A stretch of DNA of 9,129 nucleotides from ARS21 sp964615505 (GTDB taxonomy: Archaea; Nanobdellota; Nanobdellia; UBA10117; ARS21), in the NCBI GenBank assembly GCA_964615505.1, contig CAZTOR010000016.1, positions 1-9,129 of the forward strand. The letters are read 5' to 3'. The position numbers and the translations under genes were made by a program. Below, piece after piece: positions 1-6,703 of this stretch (position 1 is its first letter; each line of letters opens with the position of its first letter). The notes under the pieces were generated by a model. It was not told the origin of the DNA. It searched no databases and saw only the letters and a program-made list of their open reading frames with translations.

Positions 1-2141
1 GTACATTTAATGAATTGAAAAAACGAGATTTGAAAATTAATGAATTAATAAAAAAGGGTGAAACCTTATCTGAAGCAAAATTAACCTTGAAATCGAATGG
101 TGAAACCTTCTTAATTTCAAGAAAAGTAGAATATGATAAGCCAAGTGAAGCAACTATCCGAAATAATAAAGGCGAGTTATTAGCTGGTCCAAATCCTACT
201 GCAGTAAACGATTATATTATTGATAGATTAAAAATTACAGAAGAAGTTTTTCTAAGAACAATTTATTCTGTTCAAAATGAAGCAGACATATTGTTAAGAA
301 TTGGTCCGGCTGAAAGAAAAAAACAAATTGATGAATTAATGAATCTAAATCAATTTGAAATTGTTAGAAAGAATTGTGTATCTCTTTCAAATAAATTAAC
401 CGAACGTAAAAAGGGTATGCTTTCAATTTTAGATCAAGAAAATGTTGAATTATTAAAAAAGCATAATATTAATCTTGAAAAAGAAATGCTAAAATTAGAT
501 TTAGATGTAAAAACTTTATCAAAAAATTTACCTCAATTAGAAAAAGAAGAATTGGAAGAAAGGAATAAACTTGAAAAAATATCTTTAATGAATTCTAGAA
601 AAAATCAATTACTTCAAAGAAAAGAATTTCTTGGTAAGAAATTAGACGAAATGAATCTTAAAATTGCAGGTCAAAATATTTACAAAACTGAAGAAGATAT
701 AAATAAATTAATTGATTCATTAAAAATAAAAATATCTTCTATCCGGGACGAGGTTAAACAAGTAAAAGATTCCAGAGAAAATTTTAATCAAGATTTGATT
801 GTTATCGAAAAAAAACGAGGAGTCATAGAGTCTAACATCGATTCAATTACAAACGATATATCTTCATTAATCGAAATTAAAATGAAATTCAAAGATTTAC
901 AAATTCAGGATTTTAGAGATTTAGATACTCGAATTAATACAATAAAATCAACAATAAAAGAAAAAGATGAATTAAATCGAGATAATCAAGCAGAGATAAA
1001 TAATATGCGAAAACATATGAGTCAACTGGAAGTAATATCTGATATTTGTCCATTGTGTAGACACGAATTATCTCAACACACTAAAACACAATTACTTTCT
1101 GAAAGGAAACAAGAAATTGCTAAGTTATTAATGGAGAATAATGAAATTTCAAATAAAATTCAATCAATGAAAAAAGAAGAGGAGCAATTATCTGCAGCAT
1201 ATGAGAATCAGCAAGAATTCTTATCTAGCTCTGAAAAAGAATCAGATTTGAACGAAACTAGAGAAAAATCAAATAGAGAACTTCAATCACTTAATGATAA
1301 AAGAAATAATATGCTTAGAAAATTAGAAGAATCTAAATTAAAAATAGACAAACTCGATTCAGAGATATCTGATAAAAGTGAATCAATTGAAAAATTAGTT
1401 GATTCTAAATCTTTGATTGCTTTAACAAATAATAAAAAAACATTTGAAATTGAATTGGAACAATTAAACAATGAATTAGAAATTGCTGTTGCAGAAAGTG
1501 AAAATTATAAATCCATTAGAGACTCTCATGAAAAAATTTTGGAAGAATTGAATAATACTCGAGCAACAATTAAATCTTCATCTGTAATTTTAAATGAAAA
1601 ATTAAATCGTAAAAATGAAGTTTTGAAAAAGATTGAATCTCTTGAAAAATATAATAAAGATATAAAAATTTTAGAATCTAAAGTTGAATTCCTTTCTAAA
1701 CTTAAGAATGCATTACTTGATGCTCAAGAAGTTTTAAGGGATGAATTACTTCTTGCAGTTAATGAAGTAATGTCAAATACTTGGATGCAAATATATCCTT
1801 ATGATATTTGGAGCGGATTAAGAATTTCAACAACAAATAATGATTACACCATTCAATTGAAAGAATCAGATGGAGACTGGGTAAATGTTAGCGGATTTGC
1901 TTCAGGAGGAGAACGAATGTTGGCAAGTTTAGCTGTGAAAATATCTTTTGCAAGAGTTCTTGCTCCAAATTTAAATATGTTAATTTTAGATGAACCGACA
2001 CATAATTTAGATGAAACTGCAGTTAGAAATTTCATAAATGTTTTGAACGAAAAAATATCTGAACACATTGATCAAATGTTTATAATAACTCATGATGAAC
2101 GTCTAGCAGAATCTTCAAACAAAGTTGTAAAATTAATTTAA
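1..2141 (+). CDS. rad50: DNA double-strand break repair ATPase Rad50, 5'-truncated by window edge
   Basis: This is an ABC-type ATPase of the Mre11-Rad50 complex, which tethers and processes broken DNA ends. The frame is open to the window edge (codons from position 3), so the TTG at 15 is not the true start. The residues before it still match Rad50, and the Walker A segment (about 50 residues) lies upstream of the window. Numbering from TTG15, the Q-loop is IYSVQN (Gln87). A long Lys/Glu-rich coiled coil spans roughly 110-600 and is broken at its apex by the zinc hook CPLC (Cys345, Cys348). The ABC signature SGGER is at 630-634, Walker B LILDEP at 656-661 (Asp659, Glu660), and the H-loop His693 is in ITHDE. 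The CxxC hook separates it from SMC proteins. The full protein would be about 760 residues, shorter than the roughly 880 of Pyrococcus Rad50, which implies short coiled-coil arms. It is convergent with the 324-residue gene, with 16 bases between stops. Confidence 0.95.
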   Translation, partial: TFNELKKRDLKINELIKKGETLSEAKLTLKSNGETFLISRKVEYDKPSEATIRNNKGELLAGPNPTAVNDYIIDRLKITEEVFLRTIYSVQNEADILLRIGPAERKKQIDELMNLNQFEIVRKNCVSLSNKLTERKKGMLSILDQENVELLKKHNINLEKEMLKLDLDVKTLSKNLPQLEKEELEERNKLEKISLMNSRKNQLLQRKEFLGKKLDEMNLKIAGQNIYKTEEDINKLIDSLKIKISSIRDEVKQVKDSRENFNQDLIVIEKKRGVIESNIDSITNDISSLIEIKMKFKDLQIQDFRDLDTRINTIKSTIKEKDELNRDNQAEINNMRKHMSQLEVISDICPLCRHELSQHTKTQLLSERKQEIAKLLMENNEISNKIQSMKKEEEQLSAAYENQQEFLSSSEKESDLNETREKSNRELQSLNDKRNNMLRKLEESKLKIDKLDSEISDKSESIEKLVDSKSLIALTNNKKTFEIELEQLNNELEIAVAESENYKSIRDSHEKILEELNNTRATIKSSSVILNEKLNRKNEVLKKIESLEKYNKDIKILESKVEFLSKLKNALLDAQEVLRDELLLAVNEVMSNTWMQIYPYDIWSGLRISTTNNDYTIQLKESDGDWVNVSGFASGGERMLASLAVKISFARVLAPNLNMLILDEPTHNLDETAVRNFINVLNEKISEHIDQMFIITHDERLAESSNKVVKLI

Positions 2142-2157
2142 ATATTATCTATATTTA

Positions 2158-3132
2158 TTAGTCTACTGGATCTTTTACCTTGTATAATGGACTCAGCCCT
2201 CTTTCCAATCTGTCTTTTATTTTAGTTGGACTTAATCCTTTTCTATATTGTAGCTCAACTATAGGACTAACTGTATTAGATAAAAGTGGTGAAATAGACG
2301 GATCTTCCATTATTAATCTTTCAAGAGGCGTTGGATTTTCTTTATTTGTTTGTAGTGAATAACGATCTGCTTCTGAACCCAATATTAAATATGATGCAGC
2401 AAAAGAATCACTCAAGATCGAAGAAGGATTGGAGACCTCAGCTCGATAGTTTAATAAATTATTTGCTGGATCGATAAATAATCGTCCTTCTTCAGCAGTA
2501 ATATTATTGAAAGGAACATACTCAAACTCGCTATCTAGTATACCTGCTATACCTCTTTCGCCAGTTTTATATCCGATTTTAAATTTTCCATCCAGCATAC
2601 AATAAACTTCATTCGGAGTTAAAGCAAAAACTTTATTTTTTTCTTTATACAAAGCGAAATTTTTTTGTTTTCCGTTTGGTGATTTACTTCTATTAAATCC
2701 ATCTGGCATATTAAACTTGAATTTTGCTAATTCATAAAAATTTCTTGCAGACCGTGAATTATTTTCTTCTTCAGTGAATACATCTCTAAGATGGTGATCT
2801 GAATTTGATCTCATTAATCTGAGTGTCATCTCCAGATCTCTTGCAGATCTAATTTCTACATTTTCAAAAAGATCCGTCAACTCTAAATTAAATTTTTCTA
2901 AATCATAATGTGCATCGATTAAATCTTCTGAATGCATATAATCTCTTGGAAACCTAGGTATATTTGATTTCATTAATTCTTCTTCTATCCGCTGATTAAT
3001 CGCATGGAATGGAACTCCTTCAATTGCAGCATCAATTTGTTCTCTTACAAAATCTTTTAGATGTTTATTCTCAGTTTTTTTACTCATTCCGAGAGTATCT
3101 TTAATATCTCTAGGTTGTCTTCTTTTTGACAT
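2158..3132 (-). CDS. hypothetical protein, 324 aa, unrecognised
   Basis: I do not recognise this family. The protein is soluble-looking, with no signal peptide or membrane helix and a single Cys (178). The first 30 residues are very basic (MSKRRQPRDIK...). Residues 30-140 look mostly helical and charged, with many Arg/Glu/Asp residues. Residues 155-230 look more beta-rich (FALYKEKNKVFALTP, KFKIGYKTGERG). The C-terminus holds two copies of GLSP (299-302 and 312-315) around KIKDRLERG, which could be a small helix-turn-helix, but this is weak. The start ATG at 3132 is preceded by TATA-like T-runs at the distance expected for a leaderless message. It lies between rad50 (convergent) and the 77-residue gene (same strand). 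A role in DNA metabolism is only a guess from its neighbours. Its full-length open frame and normal composition make it a real gene. Confidence 0.85.
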   Translation of the reverse strand: MSKRRQPRDIKDTLGMSKKTENKHLKDFVREQIDAAIEGVPFHAINQRIEEELMKSNIPRFPRDYMHSEDLIDAHYDLEKFNLELTDLFENVEIRSARDLEMTLRLMRSNSDHHLRDVFTEEENNSRSARNFYELAKFKFNMPDGFNRSKSPNGKQKNFALYKEKNKVFALTPNEVYCMLDGKFKIGYKTGERGIAGILDSEFEYVPFNNITAEEGRLFIDPANNLLNYRAEVSNPSSILSDSFAASYLILGSEADRYSLQTNKENPTPLERLIMEDPSISPLLSNTVSPIVELQYRKGLSPTKIKDRLERGLSPLYKVKDPVD

Positions 3133-3147
3133 TGTAGCTATAATCTT

Positions 3148-3165
3148 ATTATAAAAATTTAAAAA
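3148..3165 (-). promoter_or_regulatory. putative archaeal TATA box for the 324-aa gene
   Basis: The minus strand reads TTTTTAAATTTTTATAAT, ending 15 bases before the ATG at 3132. A TBP site in TTTTTAAA (3158-3165) would place transcription start within a few bases of the ATG. The T-runs also form the tail of the upstream gene's terminator, so the two functions overlap. In DNA this AT-rich such boxes can arise by chance. Confidence 0.4.
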
Positions 3166-3190
3166 GGTTAAGAAAGGCGAAATTTCGCCT
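3158..3190 (-). terminator. hairpin plus T-rich tail after the 77-aa gene
   Basis: A perfect 16-base palindrome (AGGCGAAATTTCGCCT, 3175-3190) begins 7 bases after the stop codon of the 77-residue gene. On the minus strand it is followed by TTCTTAACCTTTTTAAA. Archaeal termination depends chiefly on T-runs, so the T tract may do the work, while the palindrome could stabilise the RNA 3' end or bind a protein. Its G+C content stands out from the flanking sequence. Confidence 0.55.
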
Positions 3191-3196
3191 CTCTAA

Positions 3197-3430
3197 TTAT
3201 GCACCAGATAGCAATTCTGAGACTTTCTTAAGTAAGTCTGAATCGGCAGGAAGAGCAATGTTCTTCCCTCTGGCGTATCTTTTCTCACCTTCTTCGGTGA
3301 AAAATCCTCTTGACAAGGATACGAATTCGTTTTCACCTTCGTCTGAAACTGCAACTTTTCTTGCAACTTCAACAAAGTTATTTTTTCCGAATTTGATATC
3401 TTCGGAACTCAGTGTTTTAAATTCTACCAT
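3197..3430 (-). CDS. small protein, possible PC4-like ssDNA-binding fold, 77 aa
   Basis: This is a 77-residue soluble protein. Residues 35-70 (EFVSLSRGFFTEEGEKR, then GKNIALP) follow the pattern of the PC4/Sub1-type single-strand-binding fold: a beta strand with an aromatic/Arg motif, a turn containing GEK, a GK.I.L strand, then a C-terminal helix (DSDLLKKVSELL). This is a pattern match by eye, not a database hit. A PC4-type protein would bind single-stranded DNA as a dimer and could act in transcription or repair. The gene is richer in G+C (about 38% by hand count) than its neighbours, which may reflect codon selection for high expression. It has its own promoter region with inverted repeats and a good terminator-like hairpin, so it is probably monocistronic. 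It could instead be an unrelated DPANN-type conserved small protein. Confidence 0.8.
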   Translation of the reverse strand: MVEFKTLSSEDIKFGKNNFVEVARKVAVSDEGENEFVSLSRGFFTEEGEKRYARGKNIALPADSDLLKKVSELLSGA

Positions 3431-3444
3431 TTTTATCTATGTGT

Positions 3445-3475
3445 TAGGCAGATGCCTAGATTAATATCTGATTAA
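3445..3475. promoter_or_regulatory. operator-like inverted repeats upstream of the 77-aa gene
   Basis: Two inverted repeats sit between the TATA-like box and the ATG: TAGGCA-GA-TGCCTA (3445-3458) and TTAAT-ATCTG-ATTAA (3461-3475). GATTAA also recurs as a direct repeat 11 bases apart (3459 and 3470), about one helical turn. The first palindrome falls at the predicted transcription start or early leader, where it could bind a repressor or fold as a hairpin at the 5' end of the RNA. Confidence 0.45.
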
Positions 3476-3478
3476 CCG

Positions 3479-3488
3479 ATTTATAAAA
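3479..3488 (-). promoter_or_regulatory. putative TATA box for the 77-aa gene
   Basis: The minus strand reads TTTTATAAAT, about 50 bases before the ATG at 3430. Start of transcription about 26 bases downstream would give a leader of roughly 27 bases, longer than for the other genes here. A second possible box (ATATTAAT, near 3465) would give a shorter leader. Confidence 0.45.
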
Positions 3489-3495
3489 CTTTTCT

Positions 3496-4962
3496 TTAGA
3501 AATCATCTGCAGAGGCAAGTGAAGACTTTGACTCGTAAAAATTAGCATAATCTTCAATATTTTTTGAATGTGTTTCAATACTCTCTCTGTTTCTGAATTT
3601 GAAAAAAAACGGATATCGTGCAGCCTCACCAATCACTAATGCTTCTCCAACACCAAGACTTGAAATTGATTCCAATTCTTCTGAACTTATTGCTTCAGCA
3701 CTCTCTCTAATATGATTCAAATCTGATGGATTTGTAATTCTCATAATAATTTGAGTATTGCATTGACTTAACGCAGTTGTTGAAAGCTTTACCGGTCTCT
3801 GAGAAATCAAGCAAATTGATGCATGAAATTTTCTTCCTTCTCTAGCTAAAGTTTCAATTATTCCTCGAGAAATTGCACTTTCTTGGGCATCTCCACTTGG
3901 ACAAAAATTGTGAGCTTCCTCTATTATTTCTACATAAGGAGGAATCTGTTCACGTCGTCTCAAATTGAAAAGTTTCCTAGAAATAAGACTTACTATAGTT
4001 TGTTTTTTCTTTAAGTCAATTATATTTGAAAAATCAATTATTGTTAATTGTCCTTGTTTAATAAGTTCAGACTCTTGAGGATAATTTGAAGTTGAAAAAA
4101 TATTCATTCTTTCAATTGAGTTTAACCAACCAACTAGTGCTTCTTTGACCATTTCTTGAGTATCTGATGCAATTACCGCATCAATTAGATCCTTCATCGA
4201 AAACGATTTCTTAACTTGTCGAAGTTGATAAAGAACCTTACCTAAATCTCTAACTTGTGCATGACTCATAACAGGCATTATTGCTTTCAAAAGTCCAGGT
4301 GATATTGTTTCAGTTGATACTCTAATTTTAGCTGCATTTACTAGTTTAACTTTGTCTCCATATTTTGAATCTTTTTTGAAACCAGTATATTCGCCATGAT
4401 TATCAATCAATAATATTCCAATTTTTCCTTTTTCGCGAGATAATAACTCTTCAAGTATAACTGAACAACCATAAGATTTACCTGAACCAGACATAGCCAA
4501 AATAGCAAGGTGTTTTTGAAACATATTTGTCAAATTTAATTTAGATTTCAAAGAATAGTTTATAACTTCTCCAAGATCTAATCCATTCTCATCCATTCCT
4601 AAAAAATTTTTTAGCATTTCTTTTTCGATGTTTAAGACTTTTTCACCTGGTGATGGTGGATATAATACTCTAGCAAAGGATTTATCCGTAAATGTACCTA
4701 GGCATTTTACTTTTGCTATAGTGTATTCCCATTCTTTTGTAGGGAATGCAAGATCCATTTTATTTTTTGATAATTCTTGAACCGCTCCAATTGATTCAAA
4801 ATATTTGTTTGTTTTATAAACATTAGTAACTCTTCCTAAAATCAAACCATTGTTTGAACTAACCGTTACAAATTGGTTCTTATTTACAATTTTATCAACT
4901 ACAAAATTAAATTCAAATACTGATGGTCCTTTTTCAGAAGCTATAACTTTGCCTAGTACCAT
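3496..4962 (-). CDS. herA: HerA DNA translocase/helicase (HAS-barrel, FtsK/HerA ATPase), 488 aa
   Basis: HerA is a hexameric ring ATPase that pumps DNA into the NurA nuclease dimer during 5'-end resection. Residues 1 to about 105 fit the HAS beta-barrel that contacts NurA. The P-loop is AMSGSGKS (156-163), with Ala in place of the usual first Gly. Walker B is ILLID (Asp187), followed by the family motif HGEY (189-192). Downstream are IIEEAH (346-351), SQRP (387-390) and the segment QIIMRITNPSDL, whose Arg408 is a candidate arginine finger. The 488-residue length is normal for archaeal HerA. The ATG at 4962 has TATTTAAAA about 24 bases upstream, fitting a leaderless start. It is the last gene of the same-strand block that contains nurA. 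The FtsK, VirB4 and bacterial HerA-like defence families are less likely given the HAS barrel and the adjacent NurA. Confidence 0.95.
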   Translation of the reverse strand: MVLGKVIASEKGPSVFEFNFVVDKIVNKNQFVTVSSNNGLILGRVTNVYKTNKYFESIGAVQELSKNKMDLAFPTKEWEYTIAKVKCLGTFTDKSFARVLYPPSPGEKVLNIEKEMLKNFLGMDENGLDLGEVINYSLKSKLNLTNMFQKHLAILAMSGSGKSYGCSVILEELLSREKGKIGILLIDNHGEYTGFKKDSKYGDKVKLVNAAKIRVSTETISPGLLKAIMPVMSHAQVRDLGKVLYQLRQVKKSFSMKDLIDAVIASDTQEMVKEALVGWLNSIERMNIFSTSNYPQESELIKQGQLTIIDFSNIIDLKKKQTIVSLISRKLFNLRRREQIPPYVEIIEEAHNFCPSGDAQESAISRGIIETLAREGRKFHASICLISQRPVKLSTTALSQCNTQIIMRITNPSDLNHIRESAEAISSEELESISSLGVGEALVIGEAARYPFFFKFRNRESIETHSKNIEDYANFYESKSSLASADDF

Positions 4963-4980
4963 ATAGAAAATTTAGAATCG

Positions 4981-4990
4981 ATTTTAAATA
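4981..4990 (-). promoter_or_regulatory. putative TATA box for herA
   Basis: TATTTAAAAT on the minus strand is centred about 24 bases before the herA ATG, in the 31-base gap after the 83-residue gene. It suggests herA can be transcribed on its own as a nearly leaderless message. Confidence 0.4.
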
Positions 4991-4993
4991 GAT

Positions 4994-5245
4994 TTATTTT
5001 CTAAATAATTGTTTAAAGTCTTTTAATACTCTTCTGTAGTTTTTTTTGTAAACATATCTGAAAATCGATAAATGTAATAAAATTCCAACAAAAATAAATG
5101 CAATCCCTACCGGAGAATATCTTTCAGAAAATAGTGTTAAAATTCCAGATAATAAGAAAATTCTCCCCATCCAGCTCATGAATAACTGAATGAATTTTGC
5201 GCCTTTATGAAGTTTTTTTACTTCCTTTACAACCTTTACACGCAT
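4994..5245 (-). CDS. small two-helix membrane protein with basic ends, 83 aa
   Basis: No family is recognised. The protein is a membrane hairpin: helix 1 at about residues 18-39 (FIQLFMSWMG..., LLSGILTLF), a short polar turn SERYSP, and helix 2 at about 46-65 (VGIAFIFVGILLHLSIFRYV). Both ends are strongly basic (VKVVKEVKKLHKGAK at the front, KKNYRRVLKDFKQLFRK at the back). By the positive-inside rule both termini should be cytoplasmic. Such tails could touch DNA, RNA or membrane phospholipids, but nothing shows which. It sits 31 bases upstream of herA and 27 bases downstream of the 45-residue membrane protein, within the nurA-herA block. A TATA-like AATAAATA (5267-5274) about 25 bases before its ATG overlaps the stop codon of the upstream gene. 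Confidence 0.75.
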   Translation of the reverse strand: MRVKVVKEVKKLHKGAKFIQLFMSWMGRIFLLSGILTLFSERYSPVGIAFIFVGILLHLSIFRYVYKKNYRRVLKDFKQLFRK

Positions 5246-5272
5246 AACTATAAATTTAAGTAGAAGTATTTA

Positions 5273-5410
5273 TTACTTTCCTGCTGCAATTGTTAAGACA
5301 TCAGCCGTTCTTAATAAAAATCCTTGAACAAATTCTTTTGTAGCCTCAGTATTAAAATATAATCCGAGAAATACTATGAATATTACAAACCAAAACATCT
5401 CATGTCTCAT
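5273..5410 (-). CDS. single-pass small membrane protein, 45 aa
   Basis: This short ORF lies between nurA and the 83-residue gene. It starts at ATG 5410 and ends at TAA 5273-5275. It encodes MRHEMFWFVIFIVFLGLYF, a clear membrane helix (about residues 6-19), followed by an amphipathic stretch (TKEFVQGFLLRTADVL) and a short tail. Met5 (5398) is an alternative start. Support for a real gene comes from a well-formed hydrophobic helix, a TATA-like TATTTAAAT (5433-5441) centred 27 bases before the ATG, and a tight fit between neighbours on the same strand. The plan, N-terminal helix then TK plus an amphipathic segment, resembles the 69-residue protein on the other side of nurA, though sequence identity is low. 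Function unknown. Confidence 0.6.
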   Translation of the reverse strand: MRHEMFWFVIFIVFLGLYFNTEATKEFVQGFLLRTADVLTIAAGK

Positions 5411-5432
5411 ATTAATAATATTGTTGAGAGTT

Positions 5433-5441
5433 ATTTAAATA
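5433..5441 (-). promoter_or_regulatory. putative TATA box for the 45-aa membrane protein
   Basis: TATTTAAAT on the minus strand begins directly after the nurA stop codon and is centred 27 bases before the ATG at 5410, the ideal spacing for a leaderless transcript. It is the best box within the nurA-herA block. Confidence 0.45.
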
Positions 5442-5442
5442 T

Positions 5443-6414
5443 TTATATTGATCTCTTGTCGCGTCTTAACTCGAAGATTAGAGGATTTATTCCCAATTTG
5501 TCGCGTATAGTACCATATACAATATTAAATTCAAAATCAGTTAATTTTGCTCTTGCATCTGCTTCAATTAAAACAGAAGGGTAAGAATAATCACTAGTTA
5601 TTCTAGAATAAGTATATATAATTGAAGTAATTGTCTCAACATCCTTTCCCAAAAAGTCAATACGAATTGGTTTATCATATTTTCCAACTTTCAAGTATGT
5701 AGTTTTAATTTGATTCGAATATTCTCCAAGTTCAGATAAAGAAGGTAAATCAATATTATCTGAATATCTCTTCGGACATACATATTCTCCTTCATTCAAA
5801 ACATGATAAAGTACATTTGAATCGTTCATAAAATCGTTATCCACAAATCTTCTTCCGTTACTATCTTCAACTGCACCAATTAATTGAACATTATTCTCCA
5901 AACATTTTTTGTAAAGTTCTCTTATTTTTTCTGAGACTTTTAAAAATAAAGTGTAATATTTTGAATTTCTGTTTGGAACACTCGAAGGATGTACTACGAT
6001 AGATCCATCTAAAATTAAAAAATTTGGTTTAAACTTATCAACTGCTTCTGAAGCAGTATTTATCTCCATTTCAACTCGTTTCAAATTAGAGAATATTGAA
6101 AATTCGGATTGATCGACTGATTCAAAAATTATTTCAGGATCAACTCGCTTTTGTGGAAAAAATTTAGCATCAATTAATTTTGTTCCATCATATTCAAAAC
6201 ATGTTGCGACTGCTCTTCTAATTATCAATGCAGAAGATGAAATTTGACGCGAAACAAATCCGCCATCAACACCACATAAAATTATTTTTCCATTATGTAA
6301 ACGTGTCTTTTTAATTTCATTATTAGTTTTAAATTTCTCTGAAAAAGCTAGTATTTTACTACTATCTTGTCTCAATTTAGAAATGATTGGATCAATATCC
6401 ATATTATTAATCAT
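5443..6414 (-). CDS. nurA: NurA 5'-3' nuclease of the HerA-NurA resection complex, 323 aa
   Basis: NurA is a dimeric, RNase H-like, Mn-dependent nuclease that degrades DNA fed to it by HerA. Visible family motifs are CGVDGG (Asp50), the acidic segment VEMEI (Glu115/Glu117), LILDGS (Asp136), GAVEDSNGRR (180-189) and the C-terminal YPSVLIEADARAK (Tyr278 to Lys290). In P. furiosus NurA, as I recall it, the metal-site residues are Asp51, Glu114, Asp131, Tyr291 and His299. Here the Tyr aligns, but the position eight residues later is Asp286, not His. Its length is normal. The ATG at 6414 lies close behind a TATA-like run (6423-6436). Met5 at 6402 gives better leaderless spacing and may be the true start. 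It is the partner of herA on the same strand, with two small membrane-protein genes between them. Confidence 0.93.
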   Translation of the reverse strand: MINNMDIDPIISKLRQDSSKILAFSEKFKTNNEIKKTRLHNGKIILCGVDGGFVSRQISSSALIIRRAVATCFEYDGTKLIDAKFFPQKRVDPEIIFESVDQSEFSIFSNLKRVEMEINTASEAVDKFKPNFLILDGSIVVHPSSVPNRNSKYYTLFLKVSEKIRELYKKCLENNVQLIGAVEDSNGRRFVDNDFMNDSNVLYHVLNEGEYVCPKRYSDNIDLPSLSELGEYSNQIKTTYLKVGKYDKPIRIDFLGKDVETITSIIYTYSRITSDYSYPSVLIEADARAKLTDFEFNIVYGTIRDKLGINPLIFELRRDKRSI

Positions 6415-6437
6415 TAAATCAATTAAAAAATATATAT

Positions 6438-6647
6438 TCAGTTGAACATAGCTTCATAAATGCCTTGAGATAGATTAAACAGTCCTTTTGTAGTATAAAT
6501 TGCTAAATCAGATACTGGTCCAACAGAAGCAGCTGCGGCTCCAGAAACACCTTTTGTTTGATCTGGGAAAAAAACCAAACCCAATATTATGACAAATAGT
6601 ATAATAACTAAATGTTCATGAATCTTCTGAGTAAACCAAAACCACAT
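6438..6647 (-). CDS. single-pass small membrane protein, 69 aa
   Basis: No family is recognised. An aromatic N-terminus (MWFWFTQKIHEH) leads into a membrane helix at about residues 13-27 (LVIILFVIILGLVFF). A low-complexity linker follows (GVSGAAAASVGPVSD, 33-47), then an amphipathic helix (YTTKGLFNLSQGIYEAMF). It lacks a signal peptidase site, so it is probably a membrane-anchored protein. It lies 23 bases upstream of nurA on the same strand and divergent from metG. A CTATAAATA box (6669-6677), about 25 bases before the ATG, fits a leaderless message. Its general plan is similar to that of the 45-residue protein after nurA, so the two may be relatives or partners. Confidence 0.7.
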   Translation of the reverse strand: MWFWFTQKIHEHLVIILFVIILGLVFFPDQTKGVSGAAAASVGPVSDLAIYTTKGLFNLSQGIYEAMFN

Positions 6648-6659
6648 ACAATCAAATTG

Positions 6660-6696
6660 TTTTTAAATTATTTATAGCTTTTTATACTAGTGAGGT
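6660..6696. promoter_or_regulatory. divergent promoter region with metG Shine-Dalgarno
   Basis: This 56-base divergent gap serves both directions. For the minus strand, TATAAATA (6669-6676) lies about 25 bases before the 69-residue gene. For the plus strand, TTTTTAAAT (6660-6668) predicts a start near 6690, giving a short metG leader. That leader holds GAGGT (6692-6696), complementary to the anti-Shine-Dalgarno end of archaeal 16S rRNA, with 7 bases before an in-frame ATT at 6704. It is one of only two clear Shine-Dalgarno sites I see in the window. Confidence 0.5.
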
Positions 6697-6703
6697 AATT
6701 AAA

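Noticed and set aside
15..17. TTG as the start of rad50
   Set aside because: The frame is open upstream to the window edge and the protein lacks Walker A, so the gene simply continues outside the window.
150..1850. rad50 as an SMC or condensin-like ATPase
   Set aside because: The CPLC zinc hook at the coiled-coil apex and the Rad50-type Q-loop region identify Rad50; SMC proteins have a globular hinge there.
1283..2068. Minus-strand open frames inside rad50 (1283-1471, 1853-2068)
   Set aside because: They lie wholly antisense to strongly conserved Rad50 coding sequence and have low-complexity Ser/Leu/Phe-rich translations typical of mirror frames in AT-rich genes.
3193..3464. Alternative frames over the 77-residue gene (both strands)
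   Set aside because: The chosen minus frame gives a balanced, domain-like protein with promoter and terminator; the others are shorter or compositionally odd.
3810..4530. HerA P-loop with Ala156 as a dead ATPase
   Set aside because: The GSGKS core, Walker B Asp, EE pair and Arg finger candidate are all kept; the first P-loop Gly varies among active HerA-type enzymes.
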